Shown: positions 1-8,709, numbered from the stretch's first letter. The stretch: 64,000 nt of DNA from an uncultured Clostridiaceae bacterium (GCA_946405135.1 CAMJGD010000001.1:434001-498000), one strand, 5' to 3'. The notes: generated by a model not told the origin, from the letters alone. A program made the numbers and translations.

Positions 1-19
1 ATAGATAATATAATTTATA

Positions 20-838
20 CTATCTTAATAACTGAAGTACTCCCTGTGGAGCCTGGTTAGCCTGTGCAAGCATTGCCTGAGCAGCCTGTTGAAGTATGTT
101 ATTCTTTGAGAATGACATCATTTCTTTAGCCATATCTACGTCTCTAACTCTGCTTTCAGCTGCCTGTAAGTTTTCTGAAGCATTGTCTAAGTTAGCTATT
201 GTATGCTCTAATCTGTTCTGTAAAGCACCTAAAGCTGATCTTTGAGTAGAAACTGTCTTTATTGCAGTATTAACGCTGCTTATAGCCTTTTGAGCATTAA
301 CATGAGTATCAACTGCAATATCCTTAGTTCCTAGCTTATCGGAATCCATTGAAGTTGCGATTTTTACATTTAATGATAAATCTGCGCTGCTATTTGCACC
401 TATCTGAAGGCTAGCATCTAATGTTCCATTTAATAAATTCTTTTCGTTGAACTGAGTAGTTTTTGCTATTCTATCTATTTCAGTATTTAATGAAGTAAGC
501 TCTGCTTTTATAGCATCTCTATCAACTGTAACGTTAGTATCGTTAGCAGCCTGTACAGTTAGTTCTCTCATTCTCTGAAGAATGCTGTGAGTTTCATTTA
601 AAGCACCTTCTGCTGTCTGTATAAGGGATATACCATCCTGAGCATTTCTTGAAGCTTGATTTAATCCTCTTATCTGAGCTCTCATCTTTTCAGAAATTGA
701 TAGACCAGCTGCGTCATCTCCAGCTCTGTTTATTCTTAAGCCTGAGCTTAATTTCTCCATGGATTTTGCAGCATTTCCGATGTTGATTCCCATATTTCTA
801 TGAGCGTTCATTGCATTAAGATTGTGATTAATAATCAT
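20..838 (-). CDS. hag: Flagellin
   Basis: Subunit of the flagellar filament, exported through the flagellar type III apparatus and polymerised under the FliD cap. The 272 residues show the N-terminal D0/D1 region (opening [15 protein letters not shown], with [18 protein letters not shown] near residues 31-48) and the C-terminal D1/D0 helices ending in LQLLR. Almost no variable D2/D3 segment lies between them, so it is a short flagellin. The start has an SD GGAGG eight bases upstream. It is the only flagellin in the window and sits downstream of the late flagellar operon, with its own sigma-D promoter and a ~140-nt leader carrying a CsrA-type hairpin. Identification is secure. Confidence 0.98.
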   Translation of the reverse strand: MIINHNLNAMNAHRNMGINIGNAAKSMEKLSSGLRINRAGDDAAGLSISEKMRAQIRGLNQASRNAQDGISLIQTAEGALNETHSILQRMRELTVQAANDTNVTVDRDAIKAELTSLNTEIDRIAKTTQFNEKNLLNGTLDASLQIGANSSADLSLNVKIATSMDSDKLGTKDIAVDTHVNAQKAISSVNTAIKTVSTQRSALGALQNRLEHTIANLDNASENLQAAESRVRDVDMAKEMMSFSKNNILQQAAQAMLAQANQAPQGVLQLLR

Positions 839-844
839 TACAAA

Positions 845-880
845 TTCCTCCTTGATTTTTGTTTTTAGACATCCTTGTCT
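845..880 (-). promoter_or_regulatory. Putative CsrA-binding sites in hag leader (upstream hairpin plus SD)
   Basis: On the minus strand 880-867 reads AGACAAGGATGTCT: a 5-bp stem AGACA/TGTCT presenting AGGA in the loop. It contains ACAAGGATGT, which matches the SELEX CsrA consensus (RUACARGGAUGU) over ten bases. A second GGA lies in the SD (AAGGAGGA, 853-846), about 20 nt downstream. This two-site layout is the one known from B. subtilis hag, where a CsrA dimer bridges both sites and blocks translation. csrA and fliW are in this window. The sequence is seen directly; regulation is inferred. Confidence 0.75.
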
Positions 881-902
881 TTTATTTGATATTTTTATAA
901 TA

Positions 903-918
903 AAGTCTAATTAGACTT
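903..918. repeat. 16-bp perfect palindrome in the hag leader
   Basis: AAGTCTAATTAGACTT reads the same on both strands. It lies inside the transcribed hag leader, between the sigma-D promoter and the CsrA-type hairpin, so it could fold as an RNA stem or bind a dimeric protein. There is no T-run on either side, so it does not look like a terminator. Function unknown. Confidence 0.5.
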
Positions 919-984
919 ATTACCTTTTACTGATCAGTTATTTTAAAATACACTTTATAGCAAATTTTATTTACTACAGTATAT

Positions 985-1011
985 ATATCGGAAGCATAAA
1001 ACAATACTTTA
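985..1011 (-). promoter_or_regulatory. Sigma-D (sigma-28) promoter of hag
   Basis: On the minus strand TAAA (1011-1008), 16 bases, then CCGATAT (991-985). The -10 element is identical to the known sigma-28 consensus CCGATAT and the -35 matches TAAA; spacing is 16 rather than the usual 15. It points at hag and predicts a leader of about 140 nt. Two weaker relatives with the same spacing precede flgM and the fapA-like gene. Confidence 0.85.
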
Positions 1012-1028
1012 CACTAAAATATAACTTT

Positions 1029-1373
1029 TCATATTTTTTTGTTAAAATATATAGAGTCTACAGCAAATCTTTTATTATAGCTCTTATTAGCTGTTTTTAT
1101 TTCGTTTAAATTGTCCATTTCTTTTCTGTATTCCAGTTTTTTTCTATTCATAATCTCTGTTAATCTTTTTTGCAAAGGCATTATATCAAATTCCTTACAA
1201 AAACCTATGAATTCATCCTGAGTATAATTAAGATTTTCCATATGTTCTATAATATTTTGTCTTGAATCTAAAATTTTTTCAAGAGCATCTAGATCATCTT
1301 TTTCTACTAAAGCTATAGCTTTTAGTGTTTTTTCTTTGTAATCTAATAGGCATGTTTTAAGTTCTTCATACAT
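1029..1373 (-). CDS. fliT: FliT-like flagellar protein
   Basis: Small helical protein of 114 residues, last gene of the late flagellar operon, 16 bp after fliD. Size, position beside fliS and fliD, and an all-helical charged sequence fit the FliT family of export chaperones for the FliD cap; sequence similarity within this family is weak, so the name rests partly on context. An upstream in-frame TTG exists, but the ATG at 1373 has the better spacing to the SD AGGTG (8 nt). No catalytic motif, signal peptide or membrane segment. Confidence 0.7.
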   Translation of the reverse strand: MYEELKTCLLDYKEKTLKAIALVEKDDLDALEKILDSRQNIIEHMENLNYTQDEFIGFCKEFDIMPLQKRLTEIMNRKKLEYRKEMDNLNEIKTANKSYNKRFAVDSIYFNKKI

Positions 1374-1389
1374 TAGCAAAACACCTCAT

Positions 1390-3264
1390 TTACTTCTGAC
1401 CACCGCCAAATTGTTGAGCAAACCAAGCAGATTGAGAGTTCATTCTTTCCATAGCTTTTTCAAGTTGTGCAAATTGAAGATAATATTTATTTTCTCTGTC
1501 TGCTAACTTTGCTTCCATTTCGCTAATCCTTTTATCTCTCTTTTTTAAATCTTCAGATAATATATTGTTAGTATTTGTAAAATCGCCTTTTATTCCAGCT
1601 TTATTTAATAAAACTCCTTTACCTGAAGTGGTTCTCGTATAGTCTTCTAATATATCATTAATTCTTTGGAAAATGCCTTCTTCATTGTATCTGGTAGTTC
1701 TATTAGCATTTGGCATTGAACCATCGTATCTTGGATAAGATGTAGACTTTTTAGTAAATATTTCCGCTACTTTATCCCCTTTTGTTTTTAAAGCTTCTTT
1801 AAGTTTTACTTCATCTATAATTATCTTTCCATTGTCAAGATAATTACTGGATGTGTCTAATCCTATATCTCTAAGAGACAATCCTGTTCCTTCAACTTGA
1901 TCAAAAAAGGATCTTCTTAAGGAATTTAACATATTGCTTAAATCCGGATCGTTTCTTATCAATCCTTCTTTAGCTTTATCTTCCCAACTCTTAATGTCAT
2001 TTTCTTTCATATCCTTTTTCTGTTCTTCTGTTAAAGGCAGATATTTATATTGCCTTTTTTCAGTTATCTTCTTATTTATATCATCTATAAGCTTATTATA
2101 ATCATCTATAAAGGATTTAATCTTATTGAAAGATTCATCTATATTTTGAGTTAATGAAAACTTAGTAGTTCCTGTGCCAGCAGTATTTAATGTATAAGTT
2201 ACTCCATCTACTTCAAAAGTATTTTGTGGTTTTAAATAAGTACTGCTTGTACCATCAGGTCCTTTAACAGTTACTTCAGCATCTTTTCCAGTTTTAGCTT
2301 TATTACTTACACCAAATAAAGTGTTTAAAAAATCTCCAGATATATCTTCTACACTCAATGAAGCACTTGCACCTGTTTCATTAGATTCTATAGAGAATTT
2401 CTTATTGGCAGTACTATAGGACATTTTAACCCCTGCTTTTGAATTTATATCACTTATAAGCTGATCTATGGTCTTATCCTTATCTGCGACTTTAAAGTCA
2501 TAAGTAAAATCTTTACCATTTATTTTGAAACTTACACTAGTTTTTAATGGATCTATTATATCTGTTACTTTTGCGGTTCCCTTCATACTAATTTCAAAAT
2601 TATCATAAGCTCCAATCACTGAAGAAGCATTTCCGTATATGCTTATTTGATCTTCAGAAGTAGATTTAAAAACCATTTTTCCATCAGCATTTTTATCTAC
2701 AGTTAACGTATTAATACCAATATCTTTTAATTTATCATTAACATTTTTTACTAAATTATCAATATCTGATGTTCCTGAATCTAATGTAATAGTTTTTACT
2801 GTATTTCCAATTCTTATATTTAGTGTATCATTGACTCCTGTTTCTATCTTTTCATTTTTAGGGTTAATATTTTTATCAAACGGTGCACTCGCTACTGTTA
2901 CTACATTAATATTTTTCATACCTTCTAGCTTTGCAGGCTCTGCCAAATATTTTACAGTAACTTCATAATCACCAGTTTTAGCTGTAGCCCCTGCACTAAC
3001 TTTTAATGAATTATTGGTTATTCCATCTACATTAAAAGCAGCAATAGAATTTGAAGAAAGCATGTATTTATCACTTTTTAAAATATCAAAGTAATTCTTT
3101 TTAAAAGAATTAGTATTTTCTATTATGTCTCTATAAAGATCCTGCCTCCATTGTACTATCTGTCTATCCTGCTTCATCTTATCTACTCGCATCACATAGG
3201 GTTTCATCATCTGCTTTATCATGTTATCTGTATCTAAACCTGTAGCTAATCCAGTTATTCTCAT
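1390..3264 (-). CDS. fliD: Flagellar filament cap protein FliD (HAP2)
   Basis: Forms the pentameric cap at the filament tip and assists flagellin polymerisation. The 624-residue protein opens with the family's MRITGLATGLDTDNMIKQMM, has beta-rich middle repeats typical of the exposed domains, and ends with a long amphipathic C-terminal region (~560-620) ending in QQFGGGQK. It is somewhat longer than B. subtilis FliD (~500), from expansion of the middle domains. Strong SD (AAGGAGGA) before the ATG. Follows fliS by 25 bp in the flgM operon. Confidence 0.97.
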   Translation of the reverse strand: MRITGLATGLDTDNMIKQMMKPYVMRVDKMKQDRQIVQWRQDLYRDIIENTNSFKKNYFDILKSDKYMLSSNSIAAFNVDGITNNSLKVSAGATAKTGDYEVTVKYLAEPAKLEGMKNINVVTVASAPFDKNINPKNEKIETGVNDTLNIRIGNTVKTITLDSGTSDIDNLVKNVNDKLKDIGINTLTVDKNADGKMVFKSTSEDQISIYGNASSVIGAYDNFEISMKGTAKVTDIIDPLKTSVSFKINGKDFTYDFKVADKDKTIDQLISDINSKAGVKMSYSTANKKFSIESNETGASASLSVEDISGDFLNTLFGVSNKAKTGKDAEVTVKGPDGTSSTYLKPQNTFEVDGVTYTLNTAGTGTTKFSLTQNIDESFNKIKSFIDDYNKLIDDINKKITEKRQYKYLPLTEEQKKDMKENDIKSWEDKAKEGLIRNDPDLSNMLNSLRRSFFDQVEGTGLSLRDIGLDTSSNYLDNGKIIIDEVKLKEALKTKGDKVAEIFTKKSTSYPRYDGSMPNANRTTRYNEEGIFQRINDILEDYTRTTSGKGVLLNKAGIKGDFTNTNNILSEDLKKRDKRISEMEAKLADRENKYYLQFAQLEKAMERMNSQSAWFAQQFGGGQK

Positions 3265-3289
3265 CTACTCTTCCTCCTTATAAATTTTT

Positions 3290-3673
3290 TTATTCTCTTT
3301 TTGATAGTTTGTAAGCTTCGTACCAAGTATCTCTTACCTCTTCTATTAAAGGTATTACTTGATCTAAAATATCTGCATCTTTTTTCGTATTAGCTTGTAC
3401 CAATTTAAAATTAATAAATTCATACACTGACATGAGCTGTTTTGCCCACTGCCCACCTTTATTTACATCTAAGGTAGCCATAAGCTCCAAAAATATATCT
3501 TGAGTCTTTACTATATTCTGATGAGCTTTAAGTATATCTTTATCTAAGATAGCTTGTTTTCCCATTTTAGAAAATTTCACTGCTCCATCTACAAGCATTA
3601 ATAACAGTTGCTCTTTAGATGCATAATTTACACTATTGTTTTTGTATACATTATACGCATTGTTTGTATACAT
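3290..3673 (-). CDS. fliS: Flagellin export chaperone FliS
   Basis: Binds the C-terminal D0 helix of flagellin in the cytoplasm and prevents premature polymerisation; in the FliW-CsrA circuit it also speeds flagellin secretion. The 127 residues show the hallmark pattern YxxxSxxYASKEQLLLMLVDGAVKF near the N-terminus and the helical bundle up to the C-terminal DTWYEAYKLSK. Located between an unknown operon member and fliD. Length and motifs are normal for the family. Confidence 0.97.
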   Translation of the reverse strand: MYTNNAYNVYKNNSVNYASKEQLLLMLVDGAVKFSKMGKQAILDKDILKAHQNIVKTQDIFLELMATLDVNKGGQWAKQLMSVYEFINFKLVQANTKKDADILDQVIPLIEEVRDTWYEAYKLSKRE

Positions 3674-3686
3674 TTTCTAAGACCTC

Positions 3687-4001
3687 CTATTTTCTTGTAT
3701 CCAAAAATACTCCTTTGTAGGTTTCTTTAGAATTTGATTCTTTTTCAACTGTTGCTTCAATTTCTATACTTTCTACTTTAACTGCATTTATGGTTATTTT
3801 TTTGTCTTTTTTTACATACTTAGATAAACTAAATTTCTCATCAGAGTCTTGGTTATATTCTTTAGAGTTTTCTCTTTTATTCTTATCATTTTTATCTGTA
3901 TTTACCCTAATATCCTTTTTAGAATGAACCTTACCTTCTCTTGTTTCGTCATTTATCTTTTGCCTAAGTTCTGGTTCAATTTTGTTTAACCTGAACTCCA
4001 C
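3687..4001 (-). CDS. Unknown small charged protein in the flagellar operon
   Basis: I do not recognise a family. The 104 residues are highly charged and low in hydrophobics (many Lys, Asp, Glu, Asn), with no signal peptide, membrane helix or cysteine, so it is probably cytoplasmic and partly disordered. Residues ~60-90 (KKITINAVKVESIEIEATVE) could form beta strands. It lies 24 bp after flaG and 13 bp before fliS in the same direction, so it is co-expressed with late flagellar genes. Possible roles are an export substrate, chaperone or regulator; nothing in the sequence decides among them. Confidence 0.75.
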   Translation of the reverse strand: MEFRLNKIEPELRQKINDETREGKVHSKKDIRVNTDKNDKNKRENSKEYNQDSDEKFSLSKYVKKDKKITINAVKVESIEIEATVEKESNSKETYKGVFLDTRK

Positions 4002-4025
4002 AACAATTCCTCCTAAACTTTAGGT

Positions 4026-4379
4026 TTAAGCCTTTTTATCTATTAAAACTCCAACCATTTCGCACATTTTTGCTACCATGTCTAATATCTTTTTAGGTGG
4101 TATCTCCATTATTACTTCTTTTGTATCATCTTTTACTATCTTTATCATTACATCTTTTAACTTGTCATGAACCTCATATTCTGCATGAACCTTGTCATCT
4201 TCTAAAAATTTATTTAGTTTATCTATTGAATTATTTAATTTTTGCTCTGTAATCTTTTCATCTTTATTATTCTTTTGTTCTTGACTGTTTTTCATATATT
4301 CAGAATTCTGTATCACATTTTCTTTCATCGTAATGTCAATGCCAGTGTGTCTTCCTTGACCTAATTTGCTAACTTCCAT
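4026..4379 (-). CDS. flaG: FlaG family protein
   Basis: FlaG proteins influence filament length and are encoded near fliD/fliS. The C-terminal half (residues ~55-115) has the FlaG domain: a LNKFLEDDKVHAEYEVHD stretch, then a VMIKIVKDDTKEVIMEIPPKKILDM block matching the family's 'V.v.D..TgEVIRqIPpe..l' pattern. The N-terminal ~50 residues are polar and variable. Length 117 is normal. In the operon between csrA (27 bp upstream) and the unknown 104-residue protein. Confidence 0.93.
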   Translation of the reverse strand: MEVSKLGQGRHTGIDITMKENVIQNSEYMKNSQEQKNNKDEKITEQKLNNSIDKLNKFLEDDKVHAEYEVHDKLKDVMIKIVKDDTKEVIMEIPPKKILDMVAKMCEMVGVLIDKKA

Positions 4380-4406
4380 ATTAACACCTCTTAAGAATAG
4401 AATATA

Positions 4407-4622
4407 TTATTTTTTAATATTCTTTATTATACTTATATCAAACTTGGAGGCTTCCTTATTTTCCTCCCCTACTTCCTTGTACAGCTCTTTTCTTAAAATT
4501 CTTACATCTTTTGGAGCAGATATAGCTAATTTTACTGATCCATCATCCACTTTAATCACTGTGATTTCTATATTATCTCCTAGAAGTATTGATTCACCTT
4601 TTTTTCTTGTTATTACAAGCAT
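4407..4622 (-). CDS. csrA: Carbon storage/translational regulator CsrA
   Basis: RNA-binding dimer that represses translation by covering GGA-containing sites at ribosome-binding sites. The 71 residues begin [20 protein letters not shown] and carry the conserved [19 protein letters not shown] segment with the RNA-contacting L-R-K-E region. It starts 4 bp after fliW, the usual Gram-positive pairing in which FliW antagonises CsrA. A likely target is the hag leader in this window, which has a near-consensus CsrA hairpin plus a GGA at the SD. Confidence 0.98.
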   Translation of the reverse strand: MLVITRKKGESILLGDNIEITVIKVDDGSVKLAISAPKDVRILRKELYKEVGEENKEASKFDISIIKNIKK

Positions 4623-4626
4623 TAAA

Positions 4627-5052
4627 TCACTCCCTAAAAAGAGGATATTTTATAAGATAATCTTCTCTATCTAATATTATTTGTTCCCCTAATCGATTTT
4701 TAATATTTATTATCATAGGAGCTTTAAGGTTTATAGTTATATCTTTTATATTGCTATTTAGTGTAACTGTATTTACTACTAATACATCCTCTTCCTTTTC
4801 TATACTTAACTCTGAAATGACTTCATCATTCAAACTAAGCTCATACTCTTTAATTATTTCGAAAGGTGAAGTCACTACAAATCCTACTTCCGAATCCTCT
4901 ATAGAGTGTAATATACTGAATAAATCATTATCTTTTACAGGTAAAAGTACAAATTTATTAAGGTATTCAAACCCAGGTAATCCTTTTTTAAAGTATATTA
5001 TGTCTTTTTCTTCAAATTGGATTTCACCATGATATTTTGTATTAAATTTCAT
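4627..5052 (-). CDS. fliW: Flagellar assembly factor FliW
   Basis: FliW binds flagellin or CsrA; when flagellin is exported, freed FliW sequesters CsrA and releases hag translation. The 141-residue protein has the family's opening ([20 protein letters not shown], then FKKGLPGFE), a central [20 protein letters not shown] and a C-terminal [19 protein letters not shown] segment. Normal length. Lies between flgL and csrA with a 4-bp gap to csrA, implying co-translation. Confidence 0.97.
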   Translation of the reverse strand: MKFNTKYHGEIQFEEKDIIYFKKGLPGFEYLNKFVLLPVKDNDLFSILHSIEDSEVGFVVTSPFEIIKEYELSLNDEVISELSIEKEEDVLVVNTVTLNSNIKDITINLKAPMIINIKNRLGEQIILDREDYLIKYPLFRE

Positions 5053-5089
5053 AATTTGCCTCCTATAATAAAATCCATAGAGATAAAAC

Positions 5090-6064
5090 TTATCTTAAAA
5101 AGTCTAAAAGTGAAGGCTGAATTATTTTGGCACTAGTCTGCAAAGAGGCCATATATACAGTCTGCATAGTAGCAAACTCCATAGACTTTTCAGTAAAATC
5201 AATATCTTCTGTCTTAGATAGTATATCTGTCATATTGAAATTTTCCTCTATATTTCTATCCTTTGCAGAATCCATCCTATTCTGCTTAGCTCCAACTTCA
5301 GAACGAACTTTCAATATATTATTTAATGCATCTGTTATGCCTTGAAGATCTTTACCATTTAAAGCTTGAGTATCAGCTGGCTTATCACTGTCTAGATGAG
5401 CAGTTATATTATTAAATAAATTCATAATATTTACCGGAGCACCTTTTTCATTGTTAAATTCTATAACTTCATTAGCTGTAACATTATATTCTATATATAC
5501 CCCTTGGGAAACTTCTACTTTCATTTTAGAAGTTATCATTGAATATTCATCTGATGGTGATGTTAATGTATTTCCATTTCTATCTTTATATACAAGTTGG
5601 TTATTTCCTTTTGTATCCTTTTCTGTACCCATAGGCTTTGCTGTAGTTCTAGTTCCAGCAAATACATATTTTCCATCAAAATTTGTATTTAATATTTGCG
5701 AAAATTCGCCTATTTTTTCATTTATCTCATCTTTGATGGCTTTTCTTTCAGATGACCCATAGGCAGCATTACCTGCAGATACTAAAAGTTCTCTAATCCT
5801 ATGAAGTACATTTCCAGCTTGACCTAATGCGGTATCTGTAGTATCTAAAAAATTAATGGTATCTTTTATATTTTCATTGTACTGCTTATTTGCTCCTATA
5901 TCCGAATGAAGCTGCATAGCTCTAGCTACTTTAAAAGGATCATCAGATGGTCTTCTTATTTCCTTACCAGAAGTAAGCTGTTCATGCATAGTTTTCATGT
6001 TATCCAGATTATTTCTCATATCTTTTAAAAAATTATAAGAAAGCATCTTATTTGTAACTCTCAT
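5090..6064 (-). CDS. flgL: Hook-filament junction protein FlgL (HAP3)
   Basis: Second junction protein between hook and filament, flagellin-like at both ends. The 324 residues begin MRVTNKMLSYNFLKDMRNNL, include SGKEIRRPSDDPFKVARAM (flagellin-like N-domain), and finish with a C-terminal flagellin-like helix. The frame is open 20 codons further upstream, but the ATG at 6064 has the SD (AAGGAG) and matches the family N-terminus. Follows flgK with an 85-bp gap. Confidence 0.95.
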   Translation of the reverse strand: MRVTNKMLSYNFLKDMRNNLDNMKTMHEQLTSGKEIRRPSDDPFKVARAMQLHSDIGANKQYNENIKDTINFLDTTDTALGQAGNVLHRIRELLVSAGNAAYGSSERKAIKDEINEKIGEFSQILNTNFDGKYVFAGTRTTAKPMGTEKDTKGNNQLVYKDRNGNTLTSPSDEYSMITSKMKVEVSQGVYIEYNVTANEVIEFNNEKGAPVNIMNLFNNITAHLDSDKPADTQALNGKDLQGITDALNNILKVRSEVGAKQNRMDSAKDRNIEENFNMTDILSKTEDIDFTEKSMEFATMQTVYMASLQTSAKIIQPSLLDFLR

Positions 6065-6149
6065 TAAAACCACTCCTTGTTTTAATTCATAGTGTAAATC
6101 TTTAATACATTGTGAACAGTTCACAGTTACAGTTTTTAGCTGCTAGTTT

Positions 6150-7898
6150 TTATCTCTTTAACCCATTTATTACTACATCTAGTAGTTCATCTACAGTTGA
6201 TATAATTTTTGCATTTGCTTGGTAAGCATGCTGGAACTGTATAAGATTTGCCACTTCTTCATCTAATGAAACTCCAGACACACTCATTCTAGACTCATTG
6301 AAACTATCTAGTAAATCTAATTTGTTTTTTACAGTCTTCTTTGCCTGCTGAGATTGTACCCCTAATCTATCCACAGTGTCTTTAAAATACCCATCCATCT
6401 TTATGCCAGCCACATTGCTTTTTATCATTAAATCTGCTGTAAATCCACCATTTTTGTTTATAAGATCATCTCTTGAATTTATTGCTGTTCCACCTGTTCC
6501 ACCAATATCTTGAATCATAAGATATGTATCCTTTAATGCTGCAATGGCTAAAGCCCTAGTGTTATCTGACTCTCCTGAAGCATTCTCTTTTTTTGCATTT
6601 ATAAGCATAACATCTTTTAATATATCTTCATTTACTGTTATATTTCCTGCATTTATATCCGTGTCATCTGCTACTGCGTCTTTATTAACAAAAAACAATC
6701 TATAATTTAGGTCAGCACTGTCAATTCCTACAGTATGAATAGCATTTACTGACCAAGCTAAAGCTTTAGCTAGTCTGTTTACCTGTTCTATATAGCTGTT
6801 TACATCATTTTGTATAGACATTAATCCTTTTAAAGTTCCATCCTTAGGCTTAAAGCAAGCTGTCATTATTTTATCTTTATCAGTTTTTCCACCTTTATCT
6901 ACGATATCTTTAACTGCAGCATTTTTGTCATCTTTACCAACAATATTTCCATCTTTATCTGTCCAAAGTACTCTACATTCATTTAGAGATTTAATATCAT
7001 CGTCAGTTAATTTATCTACTTCAATTTCTCTTTTAAATTTATCGCTTTCTTTGTTTCCAAACTGATAATAAGTTATTTTTACTTTTCCATCAGCCTGTTT
7101 TTCTCCTATAGTATCTATATAAGACAATCTATACACATCTTTTTCATTTTCTATAGCTTTTACCATAGGTAATCCATCATTACCAGGCTTAACATCTATT
7201 CCTTCATAAGCTTTTTTATCTATTTCTATATTAAACTTCTGGCTCAATTCATCTAAAAGAAGATCTCTCTTATCCATGAGGTCATTAGGCATTTTCCCTG
7301 CTACCTTTACTGCCATTATCTCTTGGTTTAAGCTATCTATTTGATCCAATATATTATTTATTTCAAACACATTGCTTTTTATAAGCTCTTGAGCATTGCT
7401 CTGCAACTTATTTAATTGGTTATAGGAATGATTTAATGCATCTGCAAGAGTTTTTGATTTTTGAGCTACTACTGTTCTAGAATAAGAGCTTTCAGGATGC
7501 TTGGCTAGCTCATTCCAAGAATTGTAAAATTCTGTCATTAAACTTGAAATTCCTGTATCTGTAGGCTCATTTAATATGCTCTCAAGTTCATACAAAAATT
7601 TATATCTAGTATCATAATTGGAATAAGTACTAAGTTCCGTTCTTACTTGAAAATCAAGAAAAGCATCCCTTATTCTCTCTATAGCTGATATTTGAGCTCC
7701 AGTTCCTAGTTGTCCTGGTTCTGCTACATTATGAATGCTTGGCATTCCAAATGGTCTTGTAGTTTCTATTTTTGCTCTCTGCCTGGAGTACCCCTCTGTG
7801 TTAGCATTAGCTATATTGTGAGAAGTTACATCTATAGCTTTTTGCTGTACAAACATACCTCGTTTAGATATATTTAAAGTTCCAAATAAACCTGACAT
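6150..7898 (-). CDS. flgK: Hook-filament junction protein FlgK (HAP1)
   Basis: First junction protein added to the hook. The 582-residue sequence has the rod/hook-family N-terminus (SKRGMFVQQKAIDVTSHNIA, then NANTEGYSRQR), a long coiled D1 region, variable central domains (~240-480), and the conserved C-terminus VSLDEEVANLIQFQHAYQAN, then AKIISTVDELLDVVI. Slightly longer than the B. subtilis protein (~507) through the central region. Preceded by flgN at 12 bp, its export chaperone. Confidence 0.97.
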   Translation of the reverse strand: MSGLFGTLNISKRGMFVQQKAIDVTSHNIANANTEGYSRQRAKIETTRPFGMPSIHNVAEPGQLGTGAQISAIERIRDAFLDFQVRTELSTYSNYDTRYKFLYELESILNEPTDTGISSLMTEFYNSWNELAKHPESSYSRTVVAQKSKTLADALNHSYNQLNKLQSNAQELIKSNVFEINNILDQIDSLNQEIMAVKVAGKMPNDLMDKRDLLLDELSQKFNIEIDKKAYEGIDVKPGNDGLPMVKAIENEKDVYRLSYIDTIGEKQADGKVKITYYQFGNKESDKFKREIEVDKLTDDDIKSLNECRVLWTDKDGNIVGKDDKNAAVKDIVDKGGKTDKDKIMTACFKPKDGTLKGLMSIQNDVNSYIEQVNRLAKALAWSVNAIHTVGIDSADLNYRLFFVNKDAVADDTDINAGNITVNEDILKDVMLINAKKENASGESDNTRALAIAALKDTYLMIQDIGGTGGTAINSRDDLINKNGGFTADLMIKSNVAGIKMDGYFKDTVDRLGVQSQQAKKTVKNKLDLLDSFNESRMSVSGVSLDEEVANLIQFQHAYQANAKIISTVDELLDVVINGLKR

Positions 7899-7910
7899 AT
7901 ATACACCTCG

Positions 7911-8321
7911 TTATTTTTGTATTTTACCTGTAATTTTATAAGTATTAAATTCTCTACTTGGATTTATTAGTCTTAATATTTGATTGGTATAAGATAAGCT
8001 CTGCTTTAAAATTAATTCATTATCATCTTTCTGAAGTATAACTTCTTCCAATAGCTTTTTTATATTTCTATAATTAGTATCTAACTCTTCATCACCTAGG
8101 GAATCAATGACTTTACTCATGGAATCTTCCTTTATAAGGTTTCTCCTTTTTACTTCCTGCTGTGCAACTTCTTTGTTACACTCTTGTATTTCATCTATTA
8201 AAGCTTCTAACCCAAATATATCTTTTTTTAGCACGAGCTCATACTGTTTTTCTAATAGTGCAAGAAGTTTCTTTAATGCTTCTATTTCATCTAGCATTAT
8301 GTTATTGAGTTCTTCTTTCAT
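7911..8321 (-). CDS. flgN: Flagellar export chaperone FlgN
   Basis: Small helical chaperone for FlgK and FlgL. The 136 residues are predicted almost entirely alpha-helical, with a leucine/charged pattern (ALKKLLALLEKQYELVLKKD) typical of the FlgN family, and a C-terminal SYTNQILRLINPS segment. Its place between flgM and flgK supports the call; gaps are 3 bp and 12 bp. No signal peptide or membrane helix. Confidence 0.9.
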   Translation of the reverse strand: MKEELNNIMLDEIEALKKLLALLEKQYELVLKKDIFGLEALIDEIQECNKEVAQQEVKRRNLIKEDSMSKVIDSLGDEELDTNYRNIKKLLEEVILQKDDNELILKQSLSYTNQILRLINPSREFNTYKITGKIQK

Positions 8322-8324
8322 AAT

Positions 8325-8600
8325 TTACAGCTCTCTCCCTCGCATTATATCTATCATTCTTTTTGCTATCAATTCTGGATTTGGTTTATAAATACCTTTA
8401 GTTATTTGATTTTTTATTTTTTCTACTTTTTCTGTATTATCTATATTAGGTATTTCTAAAGCTAAATTGCTTAAGCTCTTTCCTAAATCAGATATTTCAA
8501 GAGAATCATTTTTCTTTTCTAACTTGTTAGTAGTTAAGTTTTTCTTATTATCATTATAAATTTTTATAATATTAGTTGAACCTACTGGTTTAATATTCAT
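8325..8600 (-). CDS. flgM: Anti-sigma-28 factor FlgM
   Basis: Holds sigma-D inactive until the hook is complete. The 91-residue protein has an N-terminal MNIKPVGSTNIIKIYN and a C-terminal region (~45-91) with the helix-forming pattern DNTEKVEKIKNQITKGIYKP and NPELIAKRMID, as in FlgM family members. First gene of the flgM-flgN-flgK-flgL-fliW-csrA-flaG-x-fliS-fliD-fliT operon; a sigma-D-like promoter is 110 bp upstream, so the anti-sigma factor is itself in the late class. sigD is not in the window. Confidence 0.93.
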   Translation of the reverse strand: MNIKPVGSTNIIKIYNDNKKNLTTNKLEKKNDSLEISDLGKSLSNLALEIPNIDNTEKVEKIKNQITKGIYKPNPELIAKRMIDIMRGREL

Positions 8601-8656
8601 TTAAACGCCCTCCAAATTTAATTCCTTGAATAAAATTCACTTAAAATTATATTCCC

Positions 8657-8700
8657 TTGGTTCACCTGAAGTAATACTTCAATTCAAACAAAGGAACCAA
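8657..8700. repeat. Nested inverted repeats in the flgM leader
   Basis: Outer arms TTGGTTC (8657-8663) and GAACCAA (8694-8700); inside them TGAAGTA-A-TACTTCA (8667-8681), an inverted repeat with one central base. Both lie between the candidate sigma-D -10 element and the flgM start, so they would be in the transcript. No T-run follows on the minus strand, so a terminator is unlikely. They could be a protein operator or an RNA stem; no known match. Confidence 0.5.
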
Positions 8701-8709
8701 CTTACTTTA

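Noticed and set aside
4366-4674. Plus-strand frame antisense to csrA
   Set aside because: Shadow of csrA and fliW, which are fully supported by motifs on the minus strand.
5090-6124. Longer FlgL beginning at 6124
   Set aside because: The extra 20 residues (starting MNCSQC) do not resemble FlgL and lie upstream of the SD of the ATG at 6064.
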